Shown: positions 51,329 to 58,780 of the stretch, one piece after another | How positions within the stretch are numbered: position 1 is the first letter of the stretch | Layout of the letters: each line of letters begins with the position of its first letter | Source: Acidimicrobiia bacterium | GTDB taxonomy: Bacteria > Actinomycetota > Acidimicrobiia > Acidimicrobiales > Acidimicrobilacustridaceae | Direction: 5' to 3' | Assembly: GCA_020832495.1 (NCBI GenBank) | Contig: JAFIEP010000024.1 | Coordinates: forward strand, 1 to 64,000 | DNA: 64,000 nt | Position numbers and translations under genes: made by a program | The notes under the pieces: generated by a model | Database searches by the model: none | What the model was told of the DNA's origin: nothing | The model's input: only the letters and a program-made list of their open reading frames with translations

Positions 51329-51538
51329 ATGGCGAAGCAGACGACCGTACGGCTGCCGGAGGACCTTGCCGAGGACGCCGAGGCGGTCGCTCGGATCAAG
51401 GGCACCAGCGTGAACCAGCTCATCGTGGACTCGCTCGCGGCTGAAATCGACCGGGTCCGCGCTGACGAGGACTTCACCAATCGAGCGAAACGCCTTCTCG
51501 AGCGGGACAAGGAGCTCCTCGAGCGGCTCGCTCGGTGA
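51329..51538 (+). CDS. Ribbon-helix-helix (CopG-like) antitoxin
   Basis: A 69-residue DNA-binding protein. The N-terminal RHH motif, KQTTVRLPEDLAEDAEAVARIKGTSV, occupies residues 3-28 with a typical TVRLP strand, and the C-terminal charged helix (ERDKELLERLAR) would bind a toxin. The TGA overlaps the Doc-like GTG (GTGA). The partner toxin is truncated, so this antitoxin may be an orphan that has kept its operator. Confidence 0.88.
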   Translation: MAKQTTVRLPEDLAEDAEAVARIKGTSVNQLIVDSLAAEIDRVRADEDFTNRAKRLLERDKELLERLAR

Positions 51539-51780
51539 TCCGCTACCTCGGTCTCGGGGAGTACTTCTGGCTGGCCGAGCAGGTCACCGGCGTCGAAGCA
51601 GCCGTGCTCGCCAAGGCACGTCGCGTCGACCTCGCCGACAGCGCGCTGCACGCGCCGGCCGCTGGCTTCGAGGACGACGACCCAGGATCAGATCCGACAC
51701 GCGCCTCAGCAAGGTCGAAGTCGAGCGGGCTGGTGAGAGTGCACACCATCACGTCCAATGACGGCCGCCAAAGCAGTTGA
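51535..51780 (+). pseudogene. Truncated Doc/Fic toxin
   Basis: Residues 1-47 match the N-terminus of Doc-type toxins (IRYLGLGEYFWLAEQVTG, then DLADSALHAPAAGF). In intact Doc the motif HxFxDGNKR follows; it is absent here. After residue about 49 (near base 51681) the sequence changes to unrelated DPTRASARSKSSG and stops at 51780. Lacking the Fic catalytic His and the rest of the fold, it cannot be an active kinase toxin. The likely cause is insertion or recombination next to the direct-repeat-bounded element. Confidence 0.8.
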
Positions 51781-51985
51781 CCCCAGATCGGGTTCCCCGC
51801 CGCAACAAGAGCGTCGACGGGGCTCAGCATGTGGGCGGGATCAGCCGGATCGTCGACCGGGTGTGCAGCGCGACCATCGTAGGATGGTGAGTCGCCTACC
51901 AGCCTCCGCGCTGCCCTCACCGTTGAGTGACCGAGATCCGGGAACCCCATCGTCGCTGACCCGGCGTTTCGGGGCAGTCCGCCAG
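51681..51985. other. Remnant region between truncated Doc and PIN toxin
   Basis: About 300 bases without an intact gene. On the minus strand about 51690-51828 reads MLSPVDALVAAGNPIWGQLL, then a beta-like stretch (DVMVCTLTSPLDFDLAEARV), with good codon composition, but no plausible full gene can be assembled. It is probably the broken end of another gene brought in by rearrangement. The left 17-bp repeat (51961-51977) lies at its right end. Confidence 0.45.
51961..51977. repeat. Left copy of a 17-bp direct repeat (candidate att site)
   Basis: CCGGCGTTTCGGGGCAG, identical to 53583-53599. Between the copies lie the PIN toxin, its antitoxin and a tyrosine recombinase. The flanking bases differ at both ends, so the identity is exactly 17 bases. 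Confidence 0.55.
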
Positions 51986-52390
51986 CTACTGGTGGAGGGT
52001 CAGTCCTGGGGTGTTCTCGAAGACGCCGTCGGCGGCGAGCAGCGGTGCGCCGATGTGTAGTGCCGAGGCGGCGATCCAGAGGTCGTTGGCGTGGGTGCGG
52101 TCGTGAAGTGGGTGACCGGCCAGCCGACAGGCGTAGCGAAGCTCGGCGATGGCACCGAGTAGTGCATCGCTGAGGGGGATCACTGTGGTTGCCTGGATCG
52201 ACTCCTCGAGTCGGTGGCGTCGAGGCTCGCCCCACTGCGCTACGAGCGCCCCATAGCGGAGCTCACTGACGGTGACTCCGGCCAGGAATACCTGATGTCC
52301 GGCCATGCGCCGGACATGCGGTTCGAGGTGGGCGCGACGACGACGGCTCAGCGAGGCGCTGAAGATGCCGGTGTCGACGACGAGCCTCAC
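51986..52390 (-). CDS. PIN-domain (VapC-like) toxin
   Basis: A 134-residue ribonuclease-type toxin. PIN motifs are RLVVDTGIFSA (first Asp), TVSELRYGA (Glu) and the C-terminal ANDLWIAASAL (Asp), which together bind Mg2+. The GTG start overlaps the antitoxin stop (GTGA). It would cleave RNA in the cytoplasm when unbound. The gene lies within the segment bounded by the 17-bp repeat. Confidence 0.88.
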   Translation of the reverse strand: MRLVVDTGIFSASLSRRRRAHLEPHVRRMAGHQVFLAGVTVSELRYGALVAQWGEPRRHRLEESIQATTVIPLSDALLGAIAELRYACRLAGHPLHDRTHANDLWIAASALHIGAPLLAADGVFENTPGLTLHQ

Positions 52391-52563
52391 GCGTCGAGCG
52401 CAGCAGCGAAGGCGTCGTCTTCGTCGTCGGTGAGATCGTCGATCAGCAAAGAGTCCAGCGAGGTCATCACCGGGGCTGACGCAAGCTGGTCCTGGGTCAG
52501 GTCGACGGGCAGCAGCGAGGTGCCCCTCGCAGGTTCACCGTGATGGTGTGCGGCGTCACTCAT
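52387..52563 (-). CDS. Antitoxin partner of the PIN toxin
   Basis: A 58-residue acidic protein. Its C-terminal segment (TSLDSLLIDDLTDDEDDAF) is the type that wraps PIN toxins. No clear DNA-binding motif is visible in the N-terminus. ATG 52563 is chosen for its TACGCT seven bases upstream; the longer frame that begins at 52947 would overlap the recombinase. Expressed with the toxin through a GTGA overlap. Confidence 0.75.
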   Translation of the reverse strand: MSDAAHHHGEPARGTSLLPVDLTQDQLASAPVMTSLDSLLIDDLTDDEDDAFAAALDA

Positions 52564-52576
52564 GACCTCCAGCGTA
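52564..52576 (-). promoter_or_regulatory. Leaderless promoter of the PIN toxin-antitoxin pair
   Basis: Minus-strand TACGCT (52576-52571), seven bases (GGAGGTC) and ATG 52563. The GGAGG inside the spacer lies too close to serve as a typical ribosome site. Confidence 0.45.
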
Positions 52577-52586
52577 TGCCCCAGCG

Positions 52587-53498
52587 TCAACCACCTGCCA
52601 CGAAGGCGACGACGACGTACGCGGCGTGGCGGTCGAAGTTCTGTCGCCGCCGGTCGTAGATCGTCGTCGTGCGCGGATCTGCGTGTCGGGCAGCGGTCTG
52701 GACGTCGCGAAGCGGGACACCTGCGTCGAGTGCAGCCATGATGAAGGCTGCCCTGAGCATGTGCGGGTGGACGTGGCCGAGCCCGCCGCGTTTGCCGATC
52801 GAGCGAACCCATCGGTGCGCGGTTCGCCGGTCGAGCCTCTGGCCGTCCTTCCGGCGCAGGATTGGGCCTTCGTGGCGTTCGCCGAATGCCAGATCGATCG
52901 TGCGGGCGGTCCGGGGGACGAGCGGAATCGTGGCGGGTTTGTTGCACTTGCCCATGATGCGCAGCGTGCGGCGGCCTCGCTCGAAGCCCAGGTCCTCAAC
53001 GTTGGTTTCGCACGCCTCACTCACACGCAGCCCGTTGAGCCCGAGCAGGACGGCCAGCGCAGCGTGGTCACGGTCGTAGTGCTCGGCGGAGAACAGGAAC
53101 ACGCCGAGCTCTGACCGGTCGAGTCCCCTCGAGTCGGGAGGGTAGACCTGTGGTCGACGCACGTACTGGGCGGGGGTCGAGCCGATCCGTCCGTCAATGT
53201 GGGCGAACCGGTAGAAGCCGCACACCGTCGAGAGTCGACGATCGATGGTCGATGCCGCCAGGCCGCGCTCCTCCATCCAGGCTCGGAACAACTCGATGTG
53301 CGGCCGAGTTGCACCGAGCACATCAACGCCGTTGTCAGCCGACCACTGAAAGAACCCGTGCAGGTCATGTCGGTGTGCCTCCAGGGTGCGACCGCTGTAG
53401 CGGGCCAGGAAGGACGCTGCCGCCAATTGCGCTTGGTCGAACGCCTCGCTGTCGAACGGCGACTGCACCGTCGTGGTCGCGGGATTCATCGTGCTCAT
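52587..53498 (-). CDS. Tyrosine recombinase/integrase
   Basis: A 303-residue XerC/D-like recombinase. The N-terminal SAM-like core-binding domain (about 20-110) precedes the catalytic domain with Arg in GLRVSEACE, Lys in MGKCNKPA, HxxR in HPHMLRAAF, a His in ARHADPRTT and Tyr in TTIYDRR. All six catalytic residues are present, so it should be active. ATG 53498 has AGGAGG about 8 bases upstream. It lies in the segment between the two 17-bp repeats and is the only mobility gene in the window. Confidence 0.92.
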   Translation of the reverse strand: MSTMNPATTTVQSPFDSEAFDQAQLAAASFLARYSGRTLEAHRHDLHGFFQWSADNGVDVLGATRPHIELFRAWMEERGLAASTIDRRLSTVCGFYRFAHIDGRIGSTPAQYVRRPQVYPPDSRGLDRSELGVFLFSAEHYDRDHAALAVLLGLNGLRVSEACETNVEDLGFERGRRTLRIMGKCNKPATIPLVPRTARTIDLAFGERHEGPILRRKDGQRLDRRTAHRWVRSIGKRGGLGHVHPHMLRAAFIMAALDAGVPLRDVQTAARHADPRTTTIYDRRRQNFDRHAAYVVVAFVAGG

Positions 53499-53582
53499 AG
53501 GTGAACCTCCTCATCGTCTTGGGAGGTCCATCCCACCGCTGTTTCACACCAAGGTCGAGGAGCGGGCCACGATCCCCGCCAG

Positions 53583-53599
53583 CCGGCGTTTCGGGGCAG
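53583..53599. repeat. Right copy of a 17-bp direct repeat (candidate att site)
   Basis: Identical to 51961-51977. It lies 85 bases upstream of the recombinase start. The 53499-53765 gap around it holds no gene that I can support. Confidence 0.55.
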
Positions 53600-53765
53600 G
53601 GTGGCGGCCGGCTGGAGCCGATCTGGGCACCGAGCCCTGGGTTTCTGGCGTGCGTCTCGCCGGCCCTGACCCGTGTTTCGTACGCACGAATCCCGGTGGC
53701 GCCGCCATGCCCGCAAGTGCCGTTCGGGGCGGTCGGCTGCCGCAGGCCGCCGGCCAGCGGGCCGC

Positions 53766-56180
53766 TCAGCTCACGCTGGTCGGCGCCGACTCCGAGCCCG
53801 CCATCGCCGGCTGACGCTGGTCGGCCTCGGGCACGGCGGTGTCCCGTCGCTCGTGGTCGAGCAGGTCGACCACCTCGCCCCGAGCGGCCCGGTGGCGGGC
53901 CCACAGGATGAGACACGCCGGCTGGATGAACACCGCAGCGATGAACGAGTAGACGATGGTGATGGCCACGATGAGGCCGAACTGTTGGATGGGCACCAGC
54001 GAGGCCAACATCAGCACCCCGAACCCGGCGGCGGTGGTGGCCGCCGAGCCGGCCATGGCCCCGCCGGTGTGGGTGACGGTGCGCCGGATGGCCTCTTCGA
54101 CGGTGTCGTAACGACGGCGGTCCTCGAGGAACCGGTGGGTGATGTGGATGCCGTAGGGCACGCCGATGCCGATGCCCAAGCTGGCCACCATGGCGGTGAG
54201 CACATTGAAGCTGATGCCGAGCACCCACATGGTGCCGAGCACCCAGCTCACCACGGCCAGCGACGGGATCATGGTGATGAGCCCCAGCAACGGCGTGCGT
54301 TCGCGGACCCCGAAGTACACCATCAGCAGTGCCAGCGCGGCCAGCAACGTGATGAGGATGCCCCTGGCCTGGCTCGAGGTGAGGGCGTCGAGCGACTCGT
54401 CGAGTACCAGCGGTTCGGAGGTGATGGTGGTGGTGACACCGAGGACCCCGAGCGGCCCGAGCAGTTCCTGCAGATCGGCCTCGAGGGCCCGGGCGCCGTC
54501 CTGGCCGGCGGTGGTGGAGACAGCCAGCACCGCGGCGCCGTCGTCGGAGGCCAGGACCCGCGCCGCCCGCTCGGGCGCCGTCTGGCGGACCAGGTCCCAC
54601 ACAGCGGCCGCTTCCGCGTCGGGGCCGAGGACCCCTCCCAGGCCGTACCCGAGCTCCGATGCGGCCTGTGCGAACGACTCGTCGGTCAGCATGAGGGTGT
54701 CGGCGAGCACCACCGGCGAGTTGGCCTGCACGACGCCGTCCACCACCCGCACGCCATCCACTTCGGCCAGCGCGCCGCCCACACGGGCAACCTCCCGCAC
54801 GACATCGGGGTCGGCCAGGTCGCCGTCGGCCACCACGTAGGTGAGTTCGGTGAGCCCACCACCGAACAGTTCGTCGATCCGGTCGACGAGATCGGCGGCG
54901 TCGGAGTCGTCGGGGATGAACTCGTCCTGGTCGAAGGTGGTCCCCACCTGCGTGGCGGCGCCGGCGGCGGCCAGGCTGACGACCAGCGCCACCCCCAGCG
55001 CCAGCCGAGGGGTCCGCTCGGCAACGACCGCCACCCGTCCCACGAACCCGGCGAGCGCGCCTGTGCCGGATGCCGACCGGCGAGGTGACGTCGGCCGACC
55101 GGCCCGGGCCCTGCGGGCGTCGAGCAGGTGCCGGGCCGAGGGAACGAGCGCCACCATGATGATGAACGCCGAGAGCACGCCGACGGCGGTGAAGATGCCG
55201 AAGTCGGCCATGGGCGGCAGCGGGGACACCACGTTGGTGAGGAACCCCACGATGGTGGTGACCGTGGCCAGCACGAGGGCCCCGCCCACGGTGCGCACCG
55301 CCATGGCCGAGGCGTGGGCCGGCATCAGCCCGAGGGATCGCTCCTCGCGGTAGCGCGAGGTCAGGTGGATGGCGTAGTCGACGCCGAGGCCCACGAGCAG
55401 CACCGGCACGATCATGGAGATCTGGGTGAACGGTCCCACCCACCCCAGGTAGGAGGGGCCGAGCAGCACCGCCACCCCGGTCATCCAGGTGATGGTGGCC
55501 ACCAACCCGACGAGGCCGATGATCACGTCGCTGACCGAACGGAACTGCAAAGCCAGGATCACCAGGATCAGCAGCATCGACAGCCCCAGCAGGCGGGGCA
55601 TCTCGCGGGTCGACTCCTCCTCGAGCGCCGCACCGAGGATGGCGTTGTTGAACCCGTCCACCCGCACGCCGTCGAACTCGACCTCGCCGAGCAGCCCGTC
55701 GAGTTCGACCGAGGCGCGCGCCACTTCGTCCTCGGTCAGCGCCGAGGAGAAGCGCACCACCACCAGCCCGGCGCGTGGGGGTTCGCCGGGCGCCCCGGTC
55801 GACAACAGCTGCGCCGCCATGGCGTCGAGGTCGGCGAAGGACGTGACGGCATCGGGGCGGTCGCTGACGGCCACGTCGCTCGAGGCGACCACGTCGCGCA
55901 CCGTCTCCACCGCGACCAGCCCAGCCGGTCCGGTGACGTCGCCGCCCGGGCCGGCGTCAACCACCACCTGCAGGGTGGCACCGTCGGCGCCGAACTCGGT
56001 ACGCACCCGGTCGAGGGCGGCCGCCAGTTCCGAGTCGGGGGCGAAAGCGGTGAGTTCGGTGTCGGTGGACTGCTCGGACGCCACGATGCCGAAGGCGACG
56101 GTGATGGCGGCGAGCGCCACGAGGACGCGCCCCGGATGGCGGCTGGCCAGGTGAGCAAGGGGTGCGAGCAGTCGGTGCAC
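53766..56180 (-). CDS. MMPL/RND-family exporter
   Basis: An 804-residue inner-membrane protein with two repeats, each of one helix, a large extracytoplasmic domain and five helices. The first repeat has the RND Asp signature GLGVDYAIHL; the second has GIGVPYGIHI with Pro in place of Asp, so the proton path may use only one half. Probably exports a hydrophobic lipid or drug (COG1033-like). GTG 56180 is chosen. The gene is divergent from a TetR regulator with a palindromic operator between them. Confidence 0.92.
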   Translation of the reverse strand: MHRLLAPLAHLASRHPGRVLVALAAITVAFGIVASEQSTDTELTAFAPDSELAAALDRVRTEFGADGATLQVVVDAGPGGDVTGPAGLVAVETVRDVVASSDVAVSDRPDAVTSFADLDAMAAQLLSTGAPGEPPRAGLVVVRFSSALTEDEVARASVELDGLLGEVEFDGVRVDGFNNAILGAALEEESTREMPRLLGLSMLLILVILALQFRSVSDVIIGLVGLVATITWMTGVAVLLGPSYLGWVGPFTQISMIVPVLLVGLGVDYAIHLTSRYREERSLGLMPAHASAMAVRTVGGALVLATVTTIVGFLTNVVSPLPPMADFGIFTAVGVLSAFIIMVALVPSARHLLDARRARAGRPTSPRRSASGTGALAGFVGRVAVVAERTPRLALGVALVVSLAAAGAATQVGTTFDQDEFIPDDSDAADLVDRIDELFGGGLTELTYVVADGDLADPDVVREVARVGGALAEVDGVRVVDGVVQANSPVVLADTLMLTDESFAQAASELGYGLGGVLGPDAEAAAVWDLVRQTAPERAARVLASDDGAAVLAVSTTAGQDGARALEADLQELLGPLGVLGVTTTITSEPLVLDESLDALTSSQARGILITLLAALALLMVYFGVRERTPLLGLITMIPSLAVVSWVLGTMWVLGISFNVLTAMVASLGIGIGVPYGIHITHRFLEDRRRYDTVEEAIRRTVTHTGGAMAGSAATTAAGFGVLMLASLVPIQQFGLIVAITIVYSFIAAVFIQPACLILWARHRAARGEVVDLLDHERRDTAVPEADQRQPAMAGSESAPTSVS

Positions 56181-56236
56181 GAGGACCTACCGGTGGGGGG
56201 AGCCGGAGCGAGGAAAGATCTGCATCAGGTGACTTC

Positions 56237-56274
56237 GTGGCACTCGGTGCCACACCACACGGTAGGCTATCGAC
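56237..56274. promoter_or_regulatory. TetR operator and leaderless promoter
   Basis: A perfect dyad GTGGCAC-TCG-GTGCCAC (56237-56253) lies between the MMPL gene and the TetR gene. The plus-strand -10 TAGGCT (56263-56268) is six bases before the TetR ATG. The dyad occupies the -35 area, where binding would block transcription of the TetR gene and probably of the MMPL gene. Confidence 0.72.
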
Positions 56275-56904
56275 ATGTCCGGGGGATCACGACTCGATGA
56301 CGGCGCTGATTCCCTCCGCGCCCGGAACATGTCGCGCAACCGGCGCGAGGTGGCCGACGTGGCCGTGGCACTGTTCACCGAGCGCGGGTTCGATGCCGTC
56401 ACCGTCGACGACATCGCCGAGGCGGCCGGCGTCTCCCGGCGCACCTTCTTCCGCTACTTCGCCTCGAAGGAGGACGCCGCCCTCCCCTACGAGGACGAAC
56501 GACTCGAACAGCTTCGTGTCGGGCTGGCCGAACGCCCACCGGAGGAACCGGTCCTGGCCAGCGTACGAGCCGTGGCCCGGGCCGTGGCCGCCACCATCAG
56601 CCAGAACGACCGCTCGGGCACCCTGGCTCGCCTGCGCATCGTCCAGCAAGAACCCGCCGTGCACGCCCGCTCGTTGGAACTGCAGGCCCGCTGGGAGGAC
56701 GAGGTGCGCCACCTGGTGGCCGAGCACCTCGGCGAGGACCCCGAGACCTCGCTCCACGCCCGTGTGGTGGCCGCCGCCAGCGTGGCCACCGTGCGGGCCA
56801 CCATCGAACAGTGGGCCGGTGACGACGGGCAACCCGACCTGGTAGCGCTCATCGACGAGGCCTTCGACGTGCTCACCAGCGGTCTGGCGCTCGCCGCCGA
56901 GTAG
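56275..56904 (+). CDS. TetR family transcriptional regulator
   Basis: A 209-residue repressor. The HTH (about residues 22-68) reads REVADVAVALFTERGF, then TVDDIAEAAGVSRRTFFRYF, the MftR/AcrR-like TetR pattern that ends FFRYFASKED. ATG 56275 has a leaderless -10 six bases upstream. It most likely represses the divergent MMPL exporter through the dyad at 56237-56253. Its stop lies 20 bases before the VOC gene. Confidence 0.9.
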   Translation: MSGGSRLDDGADSLRARNMSRNRREVADVAVALFTERGFDAVTVDDIAEAAGVSRRTFFRYFASKEDAALPYEDERLEQLRVGLAERPPEEPVLASVRAVARAVAATISQNDRSGTLARLRIVQQEPAVHARSLELQARWEDEVRHLVAEHLGEDPETSLHARVVAAASVATVRATIEQWAGDDGQPDLVALIDEAFDVLTSGLALAAE

Positions 56905-56912
56905 GAGCGACC

Positions 56913-56924
56913 TATCCTTGGCCC
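56913..56924 (+). promoter_or_regulatory. Leaderless promoter of the VOC gene
   Basis: TATCCT (56913-56918), six bases (TGGCCC), then ATG 56925. Confidence 0.5.
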
Positions 56925-57299
56925 ATGCGGGTGACCGGCATGGACCACGTCGTGCTGTGCGTCGCCGACACGGCGCGGTCGGTGGCCTGGTACCGCGACC
57001 GGCTGGGGCTGGCACCCGAACGGTTCGACGAGTGGCAGCGGGGCGAGGTGCTGTTCACGTCGCTGCGCATCGACGAGCACACCATCATCGACCTGCTCGA
57101 GACCGAGCCGACGGGCGTGAACGTCGACCACCTGTGCCTGGTGGTGGACGACTTCGACCCCGAGGCCGAGGCCGCGTCGGGACGCTGGGACGTCCACGGC
57201 GGCCCGGCTGAGGTGTGGGGAGCACAGGGGATGGGCGTCAGCCTCTACGTGCGTGATCCCGACGGCCATATCGTCGAACTGCGTAGCTACCCGAGCTGA
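56925..57299 (+). CDS. Glyoxalase/VOC-superfamily protein
   Basis: A 124-residue protein of the vicinal oxygen chelate fold. MDHVVLCVADTARSVAWYRDRLGL begins the first beta-alpha-beta-beta module, HLCLVVDDF the second, and the C-terminal VRDPDGHIVELRSYP supplies a metal-binding Glu. First-module His at MDH is also present. It may be a dioxygenase, lyase or resistance-type protein. Substrate unknown. Confidence 0.88.
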   Translation: MRVTGMDHVVLCVADTARSVAWYRDRLGLAPERFDEWQRGEVLFTSLRIDEHTIIDLLETEPTGVNVDHLCLVVDDFDPEAEAASGRWDVHGGPAEVWGAQGMGVSLYVRDPDGHIVELRSYPS

Positions 57300-57310
57300 C
57301 CTTGCAGAAC

Positions 57311-57328
57311 CCGGCCGACCGAGGCCGG
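57311..57328. terminator. Hairpin between convergent VOC and GGDEF genes
   Basis: CCGGCC (57311-57316) and GGCCGG (57323-57328) form a 6-bp all-GC stem with a 6-base loop, between the VOC stop (57299) and the GGDEF stop (57330). No U-tract is present. Confidence 0.5.
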
Positions 57329-57329
57329 C

Positions 57330-58724
57330 TCAGGCGGGCGTGGCGTCGGCGGCGAGTTCGACGATGTGGTGGCGGTTCGTCCCGGCCCGCTTGGCCTGGT
57401 ACATGGCGGCATCAGCCGCCACGAGCAACTCCTTGGGCGTCACGGTGCCGCCCGGGCCAGGGATGGCAATGCCGATGCTGGCGCCGACGCGCACCTCGAC
57501 GACCCCGCCATCGGTGCGGCAACCGATCGGCTCGGCGAGCGCTGACAGGACCCGATCGGCCAGGGTTGTGGCCACCTCGGGGTCGCCGCCGTCGGTGAGC
57601 ACGACGGCGAACTCGTCCCCACCCAGCCGAGCGGTCACGTCGGTACCACGGGTGGCGGCCACCAGACGGTCGGCCACTGCGGCCAGCACCTGGTCGCCAG
57701 CGGCATGGCCGTAGGTGTCGTTGACCTCCTTGAACCCGTCGAGGTCGCAGAACAGCAGCGTGGGGCACTCGCCCGCCTCGTGCATCGCCGCCAGACGGTC
57801 GAGCAACTCACGCCGGTTGTGCAACCCGGTGAGCGCGTCGCGCGTAGCGGCCTGGGTGAGTCGCCGCAGGTGGTGACGCCGTTCGAGCGCCAGAGTCAGC
57901 AGCGGCACCATGCTCCGCTGCACCCGCACGAGGACCGTGGACGCGGTGTGCTCGGTCGGTGCCCACCCGATGATGCACGCCGGGTCACCACCGCCGGGAT
58001 CGGGCACCGCCACGGCCACGCACACCGCCACACCCGCGCCTTCGGCCACCGGCCGCAGCTCCGGGCGCAGGTCGTCGAACCGCACGAGGATCGGCTCGCC
58101 GGTCGCCGCGGCCCGGTTCCATGGATCGTCGGGGTGGTCGCTCTCCGCTAGTTCGCCGGGCACCAGGCCGAGCTCAGTCCGACGGGCGCCGTCGTCGTCG
58201 GTCCAGGTGACCGCGGCCAGACGCACCGGCTGTTCGCTGGTGTTGGCCGCCACCAAGGTGGCCACCGTGCGCGCCGAGGGGTCGCCGGCGGCGATGTGGC
58301 CGATGATGGTGGTGACGCTCTCGAGGCGGCTGGCGTTGTTGACCGCTGTGACGGTCAGGACGGCATCGGGATCGGCAGGGTTCAGGCCCCTGGCCAGCCT
58401 CCCGTCGATCTCGAAGGTGCCGTAGGAGCCGTCGCCCGTCCGCAGGCGATAGACGGCGGGGATGGTGCCCTCCTGCTCGAAGCGGTCGGGGTCGATCGAC
58501 GCCAACAGTTCGGTGGCCGCCACGGCCAGCCCCAGGTCGTCAGGATGCACGTAGTCGATGGCCGAGGTGCCGACGACGGTGCCGCCTGGTGGGGCGAAGG
58601 TGCTCTCGGCCGACCGATTCGCCCACAGGATGCGGGTGGCATCGTCCATGACCAGCACGGCGGTTGCCAGCACGGAGGTGGCCCGCACGATCGCTGCGTC
58701 GTCCAGTTCCGTCGCCTCCACCAC
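57330..58724 (-). CDS. PAS-GGDEF diguanylate cyclase
   Basis: A 464-residue predicted diguanylate cyclase. An N-terminal PAS domain (about residues 8-120, VLVMDDATRILWANRSAEST) leads to a GAF-like middle and the GGDEF domain with TRDALTGLHNRREL and intact RLGGDEFAVV. No membrane segment. GTG 58724 is chosen because TAGTCT (58736-58731) is six bases upstream. It resembles the protein at 20358-21716 in layout, so the organism has at least two such enzymes with different sensors. Confidence 0.9.
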   Translation of the reverse strand: MVEATELDDAAIVRATSVLATAVLVMDDATRILWANRSAESTFAPPGGTVVGTSAIDYVHPDDLGLAVAATELLASIDPDRFEQEGTIPAVYRLRTGDGSYGTFEIDGRLARGLNPADPDAVLTVTAVNNASRLESVTTIIGHIAAGDPSARTVATLVAANTSEQPVRLAAVTWTDDDGARRTELGLVPGELAESDHPDDPWNRAAATGEPILVRFDDLRPELRPVAEGAGVAVCVAVAVPDPGGGDPACIIGWAPTEHTASTVLVRVQRSMVPLLTLALERRHHLRRLTQAATRDALTGLHNRRELLDRLAAMHEAGECPTLLFCDLDGFKEVNDTYGHAAGDQVLAAVADRLVAATRGTDVTARLGGDEFAVVLTDGGDPEVATTLADRVLSALAEPIGCRTDGGVVEVRVGASIGIAIPGPGGTVTPKELLVAADAAMYQAKRAGTNRHHIVELAADATPA

Positions 58725-58780
58725 GGCTGGAGACTACCGGCCCGCCGAACTCGTCACAGGGGGTCGGTACTGTTGCCGTC
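58725..58780. promoter_or_regulatory. Divergent pair of leaderless promoters (GGDEF/recC)
   Basis: Minus-strand TAGTCT (58736-58731) precedes the GGDEF GTG by six bases. Plus-strand TACTGT (58768-58773) precedes the recC GTG by seven bases. Confidence 0.55.

Noticed and set aside
50974-51651. A minus-strand frame of 225 residues across the interrupted ORF and RHH gene
   Set aside because: It runs antisense to the clearly real antitoxin gene and reads as Ser/Arg-rich sequence there; the plus-strand frames fit better.
51543-52235. A minus-strand frame of 230 residues between truncated Doc and PIN toxin
   Set aside because: It is antisense to the Doc N-terminus and low in protein-like content outside 51690-51828; only a fragment looks real.
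51961-53765. A tRNA gene as integration target beside the recombinase
   Set aside because: No cloverleaf, anticodon stem or T-arm sequence was found near either 17-bp repeat.
53499-53765. A small gene upstream of the recombinase
   Set aside because: Short frames here are Arg/Pro/Gly-rich with no ribosome site or family resemblance; only the 17-bp repeat and the recombinase leader are supported.
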